A stretch of 64,000 nt of DNA from contig NZ_JAKTNQ010000006.1 in NCBI RefSeq assembly GCF_022760835.1, positions 1 to 64,000 of the forward strand, given 5' to 3'. Both the position numbers and the translations under genes were made by a program. The notes beneath the pieces are model-generated. The model worked only from the letters and a program-made list of their open reading frames with translations. It had not been told where the DNA came from and did no database searches. Shown in pieces: positions 1-8,101 of this stretch; position 1 is the stretch's first letter; the number at the start of each line of letters is the position of its first letter. The DNA comes from Thermus altitudinis (GTDB lineage: Bacteria; Deinococcota; Deinococci; Deinococcales; Thermaceae).

Positions 1-1181
1 TCCCCCACCTCGCCCAGGGGGACCTCCTTGCCCTCCTCGTCCACCACCTTGGCCTCCACCCCGGGGAAGGGTAGGCCCACGCTACCCAGTTTCCGTGGGC
101 CGTGGAGGGGGTTGCAGTGGGTTACCGGGCTGGCCTCGGTGAGGCCGTAGCCTTCCACCAGCTTGGCCCCGGTGAGCCTTTCAAAGCGCTCGGCCACCTC
201 CACCGGCAGGGGAGCCGAGCCCGAGATGCAGGCCCGCACGCTTTTCAGGTTCCGCCCTTCAATCCCCGGGAAGTTGTTGAAGGCCACGTAGAGGGTGGGC
301 ACGCCGGGAAAAAGGGTGACCCGGTGCTTCTCTATGGCCTCCACGATGGGCTTGAGTTCAGGCCGAGGCAGAAGGACCAGCTTGGCTGCGCCCAAAAGGG
401 CCAGGTTCATGGCCACGGTCATGCCGTAGACGTGGAAGAAGGGGATGGCGCCCAGCACCACCTCCTTTCCCTCCTGGAAATCGGGGATCCAGGAGCGGAC
501 CTGAAGGGCGTTGCTGGAGAGGTTTCGGTGGGTGAGCATGGCGCCCTTGGCCACCCCGGTGGTGCCCCCGGTGTACTGCAAGAGGGCAAGGTCGTCCAAG
601 TCCAGGGGTATAGGCCGGGGCTGGCCTGGCTTGAGAAAGGTCCGCCAGGGGATGCCCTCCAGGTCCTTGGGAGCCTGACCCTTCCGCTTCAGGGCAAGGG
701 GATAGAGGAGGTTCTTGGGGAAGGGCAGGTAGTCTTGGATACCTGTGCGCACCAGAATCTCCACCGGGGCCTCCGCCTTCACCTCCTGGTAACGGGGGAG
801 GAGGAGGTCCAGGATCACCAGGGCCTTGGCCCCCGAGTCCAGGAGCTGGTGCCGTAGCTCCCGGGGGGTGTACATGGGGTTGGTGTTCACCGCCACCCCC
901 CCGGCCAAAAGGGTGCCGTAGAAGGCGATGACGAACTGGGGGGAGTTGGGCAGCATGATGGCCACCCGGTCCCCAGGCTTCAGGCCCGCCTCCTGCAGGC
1001 CTTTGGCGAAGGCCTCCACCTCTTGCCAAAGGCCTCGGTAGCTAAGACTTCGCCCCAGGAACTCCAAGGCCACCTTCTGGGGGTAGCGGCGGGCGTTTTC
1101 CTTTAGGAGTTCGGTGAGCAGCCAGGGCCTGGGGGCCTCTTTGGGGACCCCGGGATCGTAGTGGGTGTACCAAGGATGCAT
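1..1181 (-). CDS. Long-chain acyl-CoA ligase (AMP-binding), 3' end outside window
   Basis: Activates a carboxylic acid, most likely a fatty acid, to its acyl-AMP and then its CoA thioester in the cytoplasm. The ATG at 1181 follows a strong AAGGAGGTG site and starts MHPWYTHYDPGVP, the usual opening of bacterial FadD-like ligases. About 393 residues are present. The AMP-binding P-loop YTGGTTGVAKGAMLTHRN lies near residues 198-215, and GYGLTEASPV near residue 350. The C-terminal AMP-binding subdomain lies beyond the left edge. The MBL-fold hydrolase gene is 57 bp upstream on the same strand, so co-transcription is possible. Substrate chain length cannot be told. Family assignment is firm. Confidence 0.93.
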   Translation of the reverse strand, partial: MHPWYTHYDPGVPKEAPRPWLLTELLKENARRYPQKVALEFLGRSLSYRGLWQEVEAFAKGLQEAGLKPGDRVAIMLPNSPQFVIAFYGTLLAGGVAVNTNPMYTPRELRHQLLDSGAKALVILDLLLPRYQEVKAEAPVEILVRTGIQDYLPFPKNLLYPLALKRKGQAPKDLEGIPWRTFLKPGQPRPIPLDLDDLALLQYTGGTTGVAKGAMLTHRNLSSNALQVRSWIPDFQEGKEVVLGAIPFFHVYGMTVAMNLALLGAAKLVLLPRPELKPIVEAIEKHRVTLFPGVPTLYVAFNNFPGIEGRNLKSVRACISGSAPLPVEVAERFERLTGAKLVEGYGLTEASPVTHCNPLHGPRKLGSVGLPFPGVEAKVVDEEGKEVPLGEVG

Positions 1182-1238
1182 GGCACCTCCTTGAACCGGG
1201 TCAAAGTTTACCCTCCAGGGATCCTGGGGGCAAGGGTC

Positions 1239-2192
1239 TTACGCCCGGAAGTACCGGTAGGGAGGTCCTTCGCGCCTCACGTGCCCCTCGAGGCGCAGGT
1301 ACTCCAAGTGGGCCAGGGTCTCGGCGAAGGCGAAGCGCCGGCCAGGGGCGTCCAGCTCCTGGGGGAAGAGGTTGAGGGAAAGCTCCCAGGCGGTCTTGGG
1401 TGTGTCCAGGAGGGTGGCTAGCGCCTCCAGGCGCTCCTGGTGGTGGGCCCTTAGTTCCTGGACCCGTTTCCGCACCTGGGGGATGGGGCCGAAATGCCCG
1501 GCGTAGGCCACCTGCACCGGGAGCTCCTCCAGGCGGTCTAGGGAGGCCAGGAAGTCCTTCAGGGGATTCTCCCGGGTGTAGGCCCATAGGCCCACGTTGG
1601 GGGAGACCCGCTCCAAGAGGGCATCCCCCGCCAGCAAGACCCCCTCTTCCTCCAGGAAGAAGGCCACGTGTCCGTCCGCGTGGCCGGGGGTCCAGACCAC
1701 CCTAAGCCTCCTGCCGGCCACTTCCAGCAGGTCCCCATCCCTCAGGGACAGGGGGTTTTGCGGAGGATGGACCCGCTCCCGGGTCTTGGCCATGGTCTCC
1801 TGGATGCCGCAAAGGGCCTCCTCCGGGGTGCCGTGGTCCAGGAAAAGCCGCCAGCTTTGCTCCGCAAAGGCCTCGGGCTGGAGCCAGAAGAGGTGGCCCC
1901 GGCCTAGCTCCTCCTCGTGCAAATGGACCCGGGCCCCAAGCCCCTCAAAAAAGCCCGCCAGCCCGTAGTGGTCCGGGTGGTGGTGGGTGAGGAGGACGGT
2001 CTTGACATCGGGAAAACAAAGGCCCAGCTCCGCCAGGCTTAGCTCCAGGGTCCCCCGGGCGGTCTTGGTGCCCAAGGCGGTGTCCAGAAGGGCTACTTCC
2101 CCGTTGCCCTTGAAGAGGTAGAGGTTCACCGTCTTTAGGGGGTAGGGGATGGGCACGGGGATCTGGTAAAGCCCAGGGAGAAGCTCTTTCAT
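1239..2192 (-). CDS. MBL-fold metallo-hydrolase
   Basis: A 317-residue metallo-beta-lactamase-fold hydrolase, probably cytoplasmic because no signal peptide is seen. The metal-binding signature HHHPDH is at residues 70-75, followed by TPGHADGH near residue 170 and a late YAGH motif. After the MBL core, the C-terminal part is helical and resembles the winged-helix tail of LACTB2/glyoxalase-II-like members. Its ATG overlaps the TGA of the phosphohexomutase-like gene (ATGA at 2189-2192), so the two are translationally coupled. The substrate is unknown. A thioester, phosphodiester or RNA role would all fit the family. Confidence 0.9.
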   Translation of the reverse strand: MKELLPGLYQIPVPIPYPLKTVNLYLFKGNGEVALLDTALGTKTARGTLELSLAELGLCFPDVKTVLLTHHHPDHYGLAGFFEGLGARVHLHEEELGRGHLFWLQPEAFAEQSWRLFLDHGTPEEALCGIQETMAKTRERVHPPQNPLSLRDGDLLEVAGRRLRVVWTPGHADGHVAFFLEEEGVLLAGDALLERVSPNVGLWAYTRENPLKDFLASLDRLEELPVQVAYAGHFGPIPQVRKRVQELRAHHQERLEALATLLDTPKTAWELSLNLFPQELDAPGRRFAFAETLAHLEYLRLEGHVRREGPPYRYFRA

Positions 2193-3085
2193 AGGAGCTT
2201 CCCCAAGAGGAGCAAGGCGGCCAAGAAGGGGTCGGGTTCCTCGAGGTGCCAGGGGAAGAGGTAGCCACCTTGGCCATCCCCCCGGACCTCTTTCCCTTCC
2301 AGGGCCTCCTCGAGGGCCTTCAGGACCTCCTCTGGAGGGAGAACCTCCCCCCCGGGAAGGACGGCAGCCAGGCGGTCCGCATCCCCATCCAGGGCCAGGC
2401 CCACCGCCGGGGGTTCCACGGCTCTCATGAGGGCGAGGAGGGTAGGGAGGTTGTCCGGCTTGGGGTCGGGGTCCACCCCGTAGAAGAGGGGGTGGGGGAG
2501 GGGGTGAAGCTCGCGAAGCTCCGCCTCCAGGCCCAAAAGCTTAAAGACCCCCGGCATAAGGCCACCCCCGGCACCCCCTAGGGTGTCCAGGTAAACCACA
2601 CCCTTCTTCCCCTTGGCCCCCTGGCCGGCGTTCCCTGCCAGGTGCTCCAGGTAGGCTTTCTTCCGGTCCAGGAGCTGGAAGCTCCCCCGGGCCTCAAGGG
2701 CCTTTTCCGGGAGGGGGACCTCCTGGCCGGAGAGGGGTTTCCCCGGCCCGAGGCGGAGCTTCACCCCTTGGTAGCGGGCGGGCTTGCGGCTTGCGGTGAG
2801 GTAGAACCCAGCCGCCTCCATCTCCTTTAGGGCGAAGCCGAAAAGGGGCAAAGGGGAAGGCCCTTTTAGGAGATACGTCTCCAAGCCAAGGCCCGCCAGC
2901 ACCCCTGCCGCTTCCTCGGCCATCTCCTTGGCCAGGAAACGGGTGTCGTGGGCCACCACCACCTGGTCTATCCCCTCCGCCCTGGCCCGCTCCCCAAACC
3001 CCGCGGCCAGCCTGGCCACCTGGGCGAAGGTGAAGCCCTTAGCCATCTCTCCCAAAAACCCATCCTGCGTGGGGTAGAGCTCCAT
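2189..3085 (-). CDS. Shortened phosphohexomutase (PGM/PMM)-like protein
   Basis: A 298-residue relative of the alpha-D-phosphohexomutases, which move phosphate between C1 and C6 of hexoses. Domain 1 is visible (AHDTRF at 45-50). The active-site serine loop reads TASRKPARYQGVKL (S99) where the family normally has TASHNP...NG.K. The metal loop DGDADR is intact at 233-238. The protein stops just after domain 3 and lacks the C-terminal phosphate-binding domain of full-length enzymes (about 450 residues). The ATG at 3085 was chosen because a TAGACT box lies 7 bases upstream and a longer reading would run into uvrD. It may be a non-canonical mutase or a sugar-phosphate-binding protein. Confidence 0.8.
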   Translation of the reverse strand: MELYPTQDGFLGEMAKGFTFAQVARLAAGFGERARAEGIDQVVVAHDTRFLAKEMAEEAAGVLAGLGLETYLLKGPSPLPLFGFALKEMEAAGFYLTASRKPARYQGVKLRLGPGKPLSGQEVPLPEKALEARGSFQLLDRKKAYLEHLAGNAGQGAKGKKGVVYLDTLGGAGGGLMPGVFKLLGLEAELRELHPLPHPLFYGVDPDPKPDNLPTLLALMRAVEPPAVGLALDGDADRLAAVLPGGEVLPPEEVLKALEEALEGKEVRGDGQGGYLFPWHLEEPDPFLAALLLLGKLL

Positions 3086-3092
3086 GCCTAAG

Positions 3093-3112
3093 AGTCTACC
3101 CCGTGGTAGACT
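3093..3112. promoter_or_regulatory. Perfect inverted repeat forming a divergent leaderless promoter
   Basis: The 8-bp arms AGTCTACC and GGTAGACT surround a CCGT centre. Read on the plus strand, the right arm gives TAGACT (3107-3112), 6 bases before the GTG of uvrD. Read on the minus strand, the left arm gives TAGACT (3098-3093), 7 bases before the ATG of the phosphohexomutase-like gene. Each start would therefore be a leaderless transcript from its own arm. The symmetry also makes it a possible operator. Confidence 0.7.
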
Positions 3113-3118
3113 CGGCCC

Positions 3119-5227
3119 GTGGACGCCCCTTTGACCCAGCCCTCGGAAGAGGCGCTCCTCTCCTCCCTGAACGAGGCCCAACGCCAGGCGGTCTTGCACT
3201 TTGAGGGGCCAGCTTTGGTGGTGGCGGGGGCGGGAAGCGGCAAGACCCGCACCGTGGTCCACCGGGTGGCCTACCTCATGGCCAAGCGGGGGGTGTACCC
3301 CTCGGAGATCCTGGCGGTCACCTTCACCAACAAGGCCGCCGAGGAGATGAAGGAGCGCCTTAGGCGCATGGTGAAAGGAGCGGGAGAGCTTTGGGTTTCC
3401 ACCTTCCACTCCGCGGCCTTGCGCATCCTTAGGGTTTATGGGGAAAGGGTGGGGCTTAGGCCGGGTTTTGTGGTCTACGATGAGGACGACCAGACCGCCC
3501 TCCTCAAGGAGGTGCTAAAGGAGCTGGGCCTTGCCGCCCGTCCCGGGCCCATCAAGGGCCTTCTGGACCGGGCCAAGAACCGGGGGGAGGCACCCGAGTC
3601 CCTCCTTTCCGAGCTTCCCGACTACTACGCCGGGCTTAGCCGGGGAAGGCTTTTGGATGTGCTTAAGCGCTACGAGGAGGCCCTAAGGGCCCAGGGGGCC
3701 TTGGACTTTGGGGACATCCTCCTCCATGCCCTGCGCCTTCTGGAGGAGGACCAGGAGGTCTTGAAGCGGGTGAGGAAGCGGGCCCGGTTCATCCACGTGG
3801 ACGAGTACCAGGACACCAACCCTGTGCAGTACCGCTTCACCAAGCTTTTGGCGGGGGAGGAGGCCAACCTCATGGCCGTGGGGGACCCGGACCAGGGGAT
3901 CTACTCCTTCCGCGCCGCCGACATCAAGAACATCCTGGACTTTACCCGGGACTTCCCCGGGGCCAAGGTGTACCGCCTCGAGGAAAACTACCGCTCCACC
4001 GAGGCCATCCTGCGCTTTGCCAACGCCCTCATCGTCCATAACGCCCTCCGCCTGGAAAAGACCCTGAGGCCGGTGAAGCCGGGGGGGGAGCCCGTGCGCC
4101 TCTATAGGGCTAAGGACGCCCGGGACGAGGCCCGCTTCGTGGCCGAGGAGATCGGGCGCCTGGGGCCCCCCTTGGACCGGGTGGCGGTGCTCTACCGCAC
4201 CAACGCCCAAAGCCGCCTCCTGGAGCAGGCCCTGGCCTCCCGGGGGATCCCGGCCCGGGTGGTGGGCGGGGTGGGGTTCTTTGAGCGGGCGGAGGTGAAG
4301 GACCTCCTGGCCTACGCCCGCCTGAGCCTAAACCCCCTGGACGGGGTAAGCCTGAAGCGGGTCCTGAACACCCCCCCGAGGGGCATCGGCCCGGCCACGG
4401 TGGAGAAGGTGGAGGCCCTGGCCAGGGAAAGGGGCCTTCCCCTCTTTGCGGCGTTGAAGGTGGCGGCGGAAAGCCTTTCCCGTCCCCTTCCCCTGCGCCA
4501 CTTCCTGGCCCTTATGGAGGAGCTTCAGGAGCTGGCCTTTGGCCCTGCGGAAGGGTTTTTCCGCCACCTCCTCGAGGCCACCGACTACCCCGCCTACCTT
4601 AAGGAGGCCTACCCCGAGGACTACGAGGACCGGCTGGAGAACGTGGAGGAGCTCTTAAGGGCCGCCAAGGAGGCGGAGGGGCTTATGGAGTTCCTGGACA
4701 GGGTGGCCCTTACCGCCCGGGCCGAGGAGCCTGGGGAGCCTGGGGGTAAGGTGGCCCTCATGACCCTGCACAACGCCAAGGGCCTGGAGTTCCCCGTGGT
4801 CTTCGTGGTGGGGGTGGAGGAGGGGCTGTTGCCCCACCGTTCCTCCTGGAACACCTCAGAAGGTGTGGAGGAGGAAAGGCGCCTCTTCTACGTGGGGGTG
4901 ACCCGGGCCCAGGAGAGGCTTTACCTCTCCTATGCCGAGGAAAGGGAGGTCTACGGGCGCCTGGAGCCCAGCCGGCCAAGCCGCTTCCTGGAGGAGGTGG
5001 ATGGGGGGCTGTATGAGGAATACGACCCCTACCCTACCCCCTCCAGGACGCCCCCGCTCCACCGGCCCAAGCCTGGGGCCTTCAAGGGCGGGGAAAGGGT
5101 AGTCCACCCCCGCTTCGGCCCGGGCACGGTGGTGGCGGCCATGGGGGATGAGGTGACCGTGCACTTTGAAGGGGTGGGCCTGAAGCGGCTTTCCCTAAAG
5201 TACGCGGACCTAAGGCCCCTGGGGTGA
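3119..5227 (+). CDS. uvrD: UvrD/PcrA-type DNA helicase
   Basis: Superfamily 1A 3'-5' DNA helicase for nucleotide excision and mismatch repair and for restart of blocked replication. The protein has 702 residues, normal for the family. Walker A AGAGSGKT is at 36-43, motif Ia TFTNKAAEEM near 69-78, and motif II DEYQD at 228-232. Motif III GDPDQGIYSFRAAD, motif IV ENYRS and motif VI VGVTRAQERL follow in order. The C-terminus (about 655-700) holds the small Tudor-like domain (GERVVHPRFGPGTV) typical of PcrA/UvrD. The start is GTG, directly after the TAGACT box. The following unknown gene starts 4 bases after its stop and probably shares the transcript. Confidence 0.97.
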   Translation: MDAPLTQPSEEALLSSLNEAQRQAVLHFEGPALVVAGAGSGKTRTVVHRVAYLMAKRGVYPSEILAVTFTNKAAEEMKERLRRMVKGAGELWVSTFHSAALRILRVYGERVGLRPGFVVYDEDDQTALLKEVLKELGLAARPGPIKGLLDRAKNRGEAPESLLSELPDYYAGLSRGRLLDVLKRYEEALRAQGALDFGDILLHALRLLEEDQEVLKRVRKRARFIHVDEYQDTNPVQYRFTKLLAGEEANLMAVGDPDQGIYSFRAADIKNILDFTRDFPGAKVYRLEENYRSTEAILRFANALIVHNALRLEKTLRPVKPGGEPVRLYRAKDARDEARFVAEEIGRLGPPLDRVAVLYRTNAQSRLLEQALASRGIPARVVGGVGFFERAEVKDLLAYARLSLNPLDGVSLKRVLNTPPRGIGPATVEKVEALARERGLPLFAALKVAAESLSRPLPLRHFLALMEELQELAFGPAEGFFRHLLEATDYPAYLKEAYPEDYEDRLENVEELLRAAKEAEGLMEFLDRVALTARAEEPGEPGGKVALMTLHNAKGLEFPVVFVVGVEEGLLPHRSSWNTSEGVEEERRLFYVGVTRAQERLYLSYAEEREVYGRLEPSRPSRFLEEVDGGLYEEYDPYPTPSRTPPLHRPKPGAFKGGERVVHPRFGPGTVVAAMGDEVTVHFEGVGLKRLSLKYADLRPLG

Positions 5228-5231
5228 GGCC

Positions 5232-5957
5232 ATGCGGCCCGAGTACCACAAAACCCGCCCTTTGGCCTTTCTCTACCGGGCTCCTTCCCCCCTTTTTGAC
5301 CGCTTGGCGGCGGAGGTGGCCACGGCCCGGCTTCCCCTTTTCCCCTATCCGGTAGAGGCCCAAGACCCCTGGGCCTTGCTGTCCTGCCTGGGGCCCTTGG
5401 GCCTGGCGGGGGCGGTCTTGGCGGAGGCTATGCCCCCGCCCGAGAAACCTCCCCTGAGCCTCTTCCTGGAGCCCGAGGCCAAGGAAGCGAGGCTGGTGGA
5501 CCTTTTGCTGCCCCGGGTGGGGGGGGTCGCGGGGCAGTATACGGAAGGCTTGGCCCTGGAACGGCTTCTTTCCACCCACTTCCCCGGGGCCAAGGGGCTT
5601 TGGCTGGGGCCCTTACGGCCCTCCTTGGCCCCTTTTCTCAGGCCCTTGGCCCAGGTTTCCGTGGTGGCCGGAAGCTTCGCCGAGGGGGATCGCTTCCTTT
5701 CCCGCCTGCCGGAAAGGGCCCGGGGGCATGTGGCCCTAAGGCCGGAGGAGGTGAGGGCCCTTTCCCTAAAGGTGGACGTGATCCTCTATGCCGGCGGGCG
5801 GCTCAGCCTGGAGGTCCTCCAGCCCTTTCACGCCCTTCTGGCCCTGGCCCCGGTGGAGAGGGGATTCTGGGAGAGGGTGCAGGTAGTCTATCCCCCGGAG
5901 GACCTCCTGGTCTTTAGGGTGAGGGGGGTCCTCGAGGCGCTCGGCTATCCCCTTTGA
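5232..5957 (+). CDS. Unknown protein, 241 aa, downstream of uvrD
   Basis: I do not recognise this protein. It has 241 residues with no signal peptide, membrane segment or cysteine-rich motif, and is rich in Leu, Pro and Ala. Several stretches (for example WLGPLRPSL, QVSVVAGSF, LKVDVILYAGG) look like beta-alpha units of a Rossmann-like fold. I saw no nucleotide-binding glycine loop clear enough to name an enzyme. It begins 4 bases after the uvrD stop, with GGGGTGAGG as a possible ribosome site, so it is probably co-expressed with the helicase. Its last 13 bases overlap the 3' end of the convergent dsbB-like gene. Confidence 0.75.
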   Translation: MRPEYHKTRPLAFLYRAPSPLFDRLAAEVATARLPLFPYPVEAQDPWALLSCLGPLGLAGAVLAEAMPPPEKPPLSLFLEPEAKEARLVDLLLPRVGGVAGQYTEGLALERLLSTHFPGAKGLWLGPLRPSLAPFLRPLAQVSVVAGSFAEGDRFLSRLPERARGHVALRPEEVRALSLKVDVILYAGGRLSLEVLQPFHALLALAPVERGFWERVQVVYPPEDLLVFRVRGVLEALGYPL

Positions 5958-6355
5958 CGGGCCTCTCGGGCCAGAAGCCCCATGCTAAGGGCGATCAGGA
6001 TGAAGGCCATCAGGGCTTGCAAGGGGATGGGGAACTGGGGTATGTACTCCACGTTGCAGGGTACCGGGGGCTTGCAGGCCAGGGTGAAGAGGTCGGGGAA
6101 GCGCTGCTCCAGGAGGTGCAGGGTGCTAAACCCGGCTCCCACCAGGGAAAGGGCCAGGCTATAGGGCCAGACAGCGAGGTCCTGCCGCCAAAGGGCGAGG
6201 CCCAGGAGGACGGCCTGGGGGTACATGAAGATCCTTTGGTACCAGCAGAGCTCGCAGGGCAAAAAAAGCCGCACCTCGGAGTAGTAAAGGCTTCCCAAGG
6301 TGGCCACCAAGGCCACCACCCAGGCGAAGGCGAGCAGGAGAAGGCCGCGGTTCAT
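5945..6355 (-). CDS. DsbB/BdbC-type disulfide bond formation protein
   Basis: Membrane thiol oxidoreductase that re-oxidises a DsbA-like partner and passes electrons to quinone. The protein has 136 residues with four predicted membrane helices (about 5-24, 43-60, 66-83 and 112-130). The first loop carries CELCWYQR (C34, C37) and the second C94 and C100, the expected two cysteine pairs of the BdbC/DsbB family. No DsbA gene is adjacent in this window. Its ATG is preceded by TATGCT six bases upstream, so the mRNA is probably leaderless. The 3' end overlaps the convergent unknown gene by 13 bp. Confidence 0.9.
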   Translation of the reverse strand: MNRGLLLLAFAWVVALVATLGSLYYSEVRLFLPCELCWYQRIFMYPQAVLLGLALWRQDLAVWPYSLALSLVGAGFSTLHLLEQRFPDLFTLACKPPVPCNVEYIPQFPIPLQALMAFILIALSMGLLAREARQRG

Positions 6356-6361
6356 GGGGAG

Positions 6362-6367
6362 AGCATA
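6362..6367 (-). promoter_or_regulatory. -10 box (TATGCT) of dsbB-like gene
   Basis: TATGCT on the minus strand lies 6 bases before the ATG at 6355, giving a leaderless transcript by the TANNNT rule. No good -35 hexamer is visible. Confidence 0.55.
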
Positions 6368-6405
6368 CCGTCAACTCCCTGCGGCGCCTAGGAGATGGCC
6401 TCCTC

Positions 6406-7071
6406 TCAGGTGGCGCCTTCCTGCAGGTAGGCGGGCTTGGGGAAGGAGATTTTCACCGGTTGGCGGAAAGTGGCGTGGCTCAGGATGAGTTCACCTTTTT
6501 GTAGACGGGATATGTTGGCTTTGATGGCGGGGTCTAGGAACCGATAGACGGGAGAGGAAAGTTCGGCCGAGCCGCTTCGCCCCAGGACCAAGGTAGAGGC
6601 GTTTCCCGCTACCCGCTCGTGCACCGCGCTCATGAACTGCTCTGCACCAAACAGGACCACGCCCAAGGACCGGCCCCGTTCGGCTATGTCCAGGACCTGC
6701 TCCAGGATCGGCGACTCTTTCTCCCGAGCCGGGGCGTATTTGTTGAGCTCGTCTACAAAAATAATAACCTTTTCCGGCAAGTCTTCGCGCTCGCTACCCT
6801 CCTCCGCGTAAAGGTTATAGACGGTGCGCAGGATGTCGCCAAAGACAAGGGTCTGTTCATCGTCTGCCAGGCGGGCGATGTCCACCACAATGGTCTCCCC
6901 ACCCCGGATCTTGGCTATTTCCTCACTAAGGTTTTTGACGTGCCTGGATCGGTGGGGGACGAAAATCCCCGTTTGCCGGGTTTGGACGATGCGACGGAGT
7001 AACCGCCGGAACCGGGCCACGGATTGGGCGCGCACATCTCCTACTGGCTGGGCTTGCCCGTCTTTAACCAA
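6406..7071 (-). CDS. herA: HerA-like ATPase, C-terminal part (Walker B half)
   Basis: A 221-residue reading frame that continues the HerA-like ATPase begun at 8098. It holds Walker B VIIFVDEL at 102-109, the HerA-typical ERGRSLGV segment with likely arginine fingers at 131-138, FGAEQ near 141-145, and a C-terminal QKGELILS strand. It contains no P-loop of its own. The start shown is a TTG whose bases overlap the stop of the upstream half (TTGGTTAA, 7071-7064). The frame also stays open upstream of that TTG, to at least about 7160. It could be a translationally coupled second subunit, the product of a +1 ribosomal frameshift, or a broken or mis-sequenced gene. Base composition is less G+C-rich than in neighbouring housekeeping genes. 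Confidence 0.8.
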   Translation of the reverse strand: MVKDGQAQPVGDVRAQSVARFRRLLRRIVQTRQTGIFVPHRSRHVKNLSEEIAKIRGGETIVVDIARLADDEQTLVFGDILRTVYNLYAEEGSEREDLPEKVIIFVDELNKYAPAREKESPILEQVLDIAERGRSLGVVLFGAEQFMSAVHERVAGNASTLVLGRSGSAELSSPVYRFLDPAIKANISRLQKGELILSHATFRQPVKISFPKPAYLQEGAT

Positions 7072-8098
7072 AGGCTCGCCGTTGATTGAGCAGGGATTGC
7101 CAGTCGTGTACGCCTTTCCACTTGCCTGAGGGGCCCCATTGCCCTGTTTTGGGATCGGAAAGGCCTTGGGTTATCTCCCCGATGAGGGCGCCCACGGTGT
7201 CCCAGGGGTCAGGGATGTTGGAGAGGAGGAGGTCCAGCTTGTTGTAGGTATCCTGCAAGGAGTAGGCGTATATAAACAGGTTGCGCTCGGGGATACGGAA
7301 GCTATTGGGCCGGCCAGTGGTAGGTGTGTCCTTACCGTGGGGGAGCAAGTAGCGCACGTTTTGGAAGGGTTTGGGGGTAAGACCAAGCTTCTCCCAAAGC
7401 TCGTGCTGTTCAGGCTCGAGGCCCCTTGGGGGAGGCTGGTCTATGGAAAGCAGGTCCCCGTGTTTGACGTTAAGGATTATCACCCCAATCCGGTCCCGGT
7501 TCTCCACCTTTTGCAGGATGGATTGTATGAGGAAAATGGCGTAAGAAGTCTTCGTGGCTAGACCCGAGATACCGCTTATGTTCACGTGCGCGCCTTCAGG
7601 CCCTAGGATGTAGCGGCTGTCCAGGTAAACCACCGCCTGGGTACCGTTGGACATCCTGATGAGTCCGGCGGGAACCTGGTAACGCTCGGGTACCTGGTCT
7701 ATGCCCAAAGCCGCATGTATCCCCGCCTCGTCGGCGAAGCGCACCGGACGGTCGTTCATCACCGGCATGTAGATATCCCGGTCGTTGGAGAGTACGGCCA
7801 CACGGGCAACCGTGGTGCCCTGGCGGACGGTGTTAGGCTCTGTGGATACCTGCCCAAAGTCATTGGAGATGAAGTTGGAAAGGTGGCTGGGGGCGTCGGT
7901 GCTGTGTTCGAGGGTGGTCACTATCCCAAAGGTGCGGCTTTTCCCCCCCTCTGGGGCTACCTGCTCGGCCTCCACGATATCGAAGGGGTTGACAATAACC
8001 TCCGGTGCCAGCCAGAAGTGGAACTCATCCGAGGAGTTCGGTTGGTTGGCAGTGGCTGAGGAAAGGCCTATCACGGGTCGCTCAGCGGGTTCAGGCAT
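7064..8098 (-). CDS. herA: HerA-like ATPase, N-terminal part (HAS barrel and P-loop)
   Basis: A 344-residue N-terminal portion of a HerA/FtsK-superfamily ATPase, a hexameric DNA pump that works with NurA nucleases. The first 120 residues resemble the HAS beta-barrel (FWLAPEVIVNPFDIVEAEQV region, then SRTFGIV). A P-loop-like GISGLATKTS lies at 176-185, one residue longer than the usual GxTGSGKS. The frame ends RRAFG-stop at 7064, before Walker B, which is in the next frame. The ATG at 8098 is 3 bases after the nurA stop, and the ribosome site GGAGGTAA sits in the last codons of nurA. It belongs to the methyltransferase-nurA-herA operon. Confidence 0.82.
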   Translation of the reverse strand: MPEPAERPVIGLSSATANQPNSSDEFHFWLAPEVIVNPFDIVEAEQVAPEGGKSRTFGIVTTLEHSTDAPSHLSNFISNDFGQVSTEPNTVRQGTTVARVAVLSNDRDIYMPVMNDRPVRFADEAGIHAALGIDQVPERYQVPAGLIRMSNGTQAVVYLDSRYILGPEGAHVNISGISGLATKTSYAIFLIQSILQKVENRDRIGVIILNVKHGDLLSIDQPPPRGLEPEQHELWEKLGLTPKPFQNVRYLLPHGKDTPTTGRPNSFRIPERNLFIYAYSLQDTYNKLDLLLSNIPDPWDTVGALIGEITQGLSDPKTGQWGPSGKWKGVHDWQSLLNQRRAFG

Positions 8099-8101
8099 GA
8101 C

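Noticed and set aside
3086-3409. Longer 5' end for the phosphohexomutase-like gene
   Set aside because: It would run antisense through the start of uvrD and encode non-conserved residues; the TAGACT box 7 bases before 3085 supports the shorter form.
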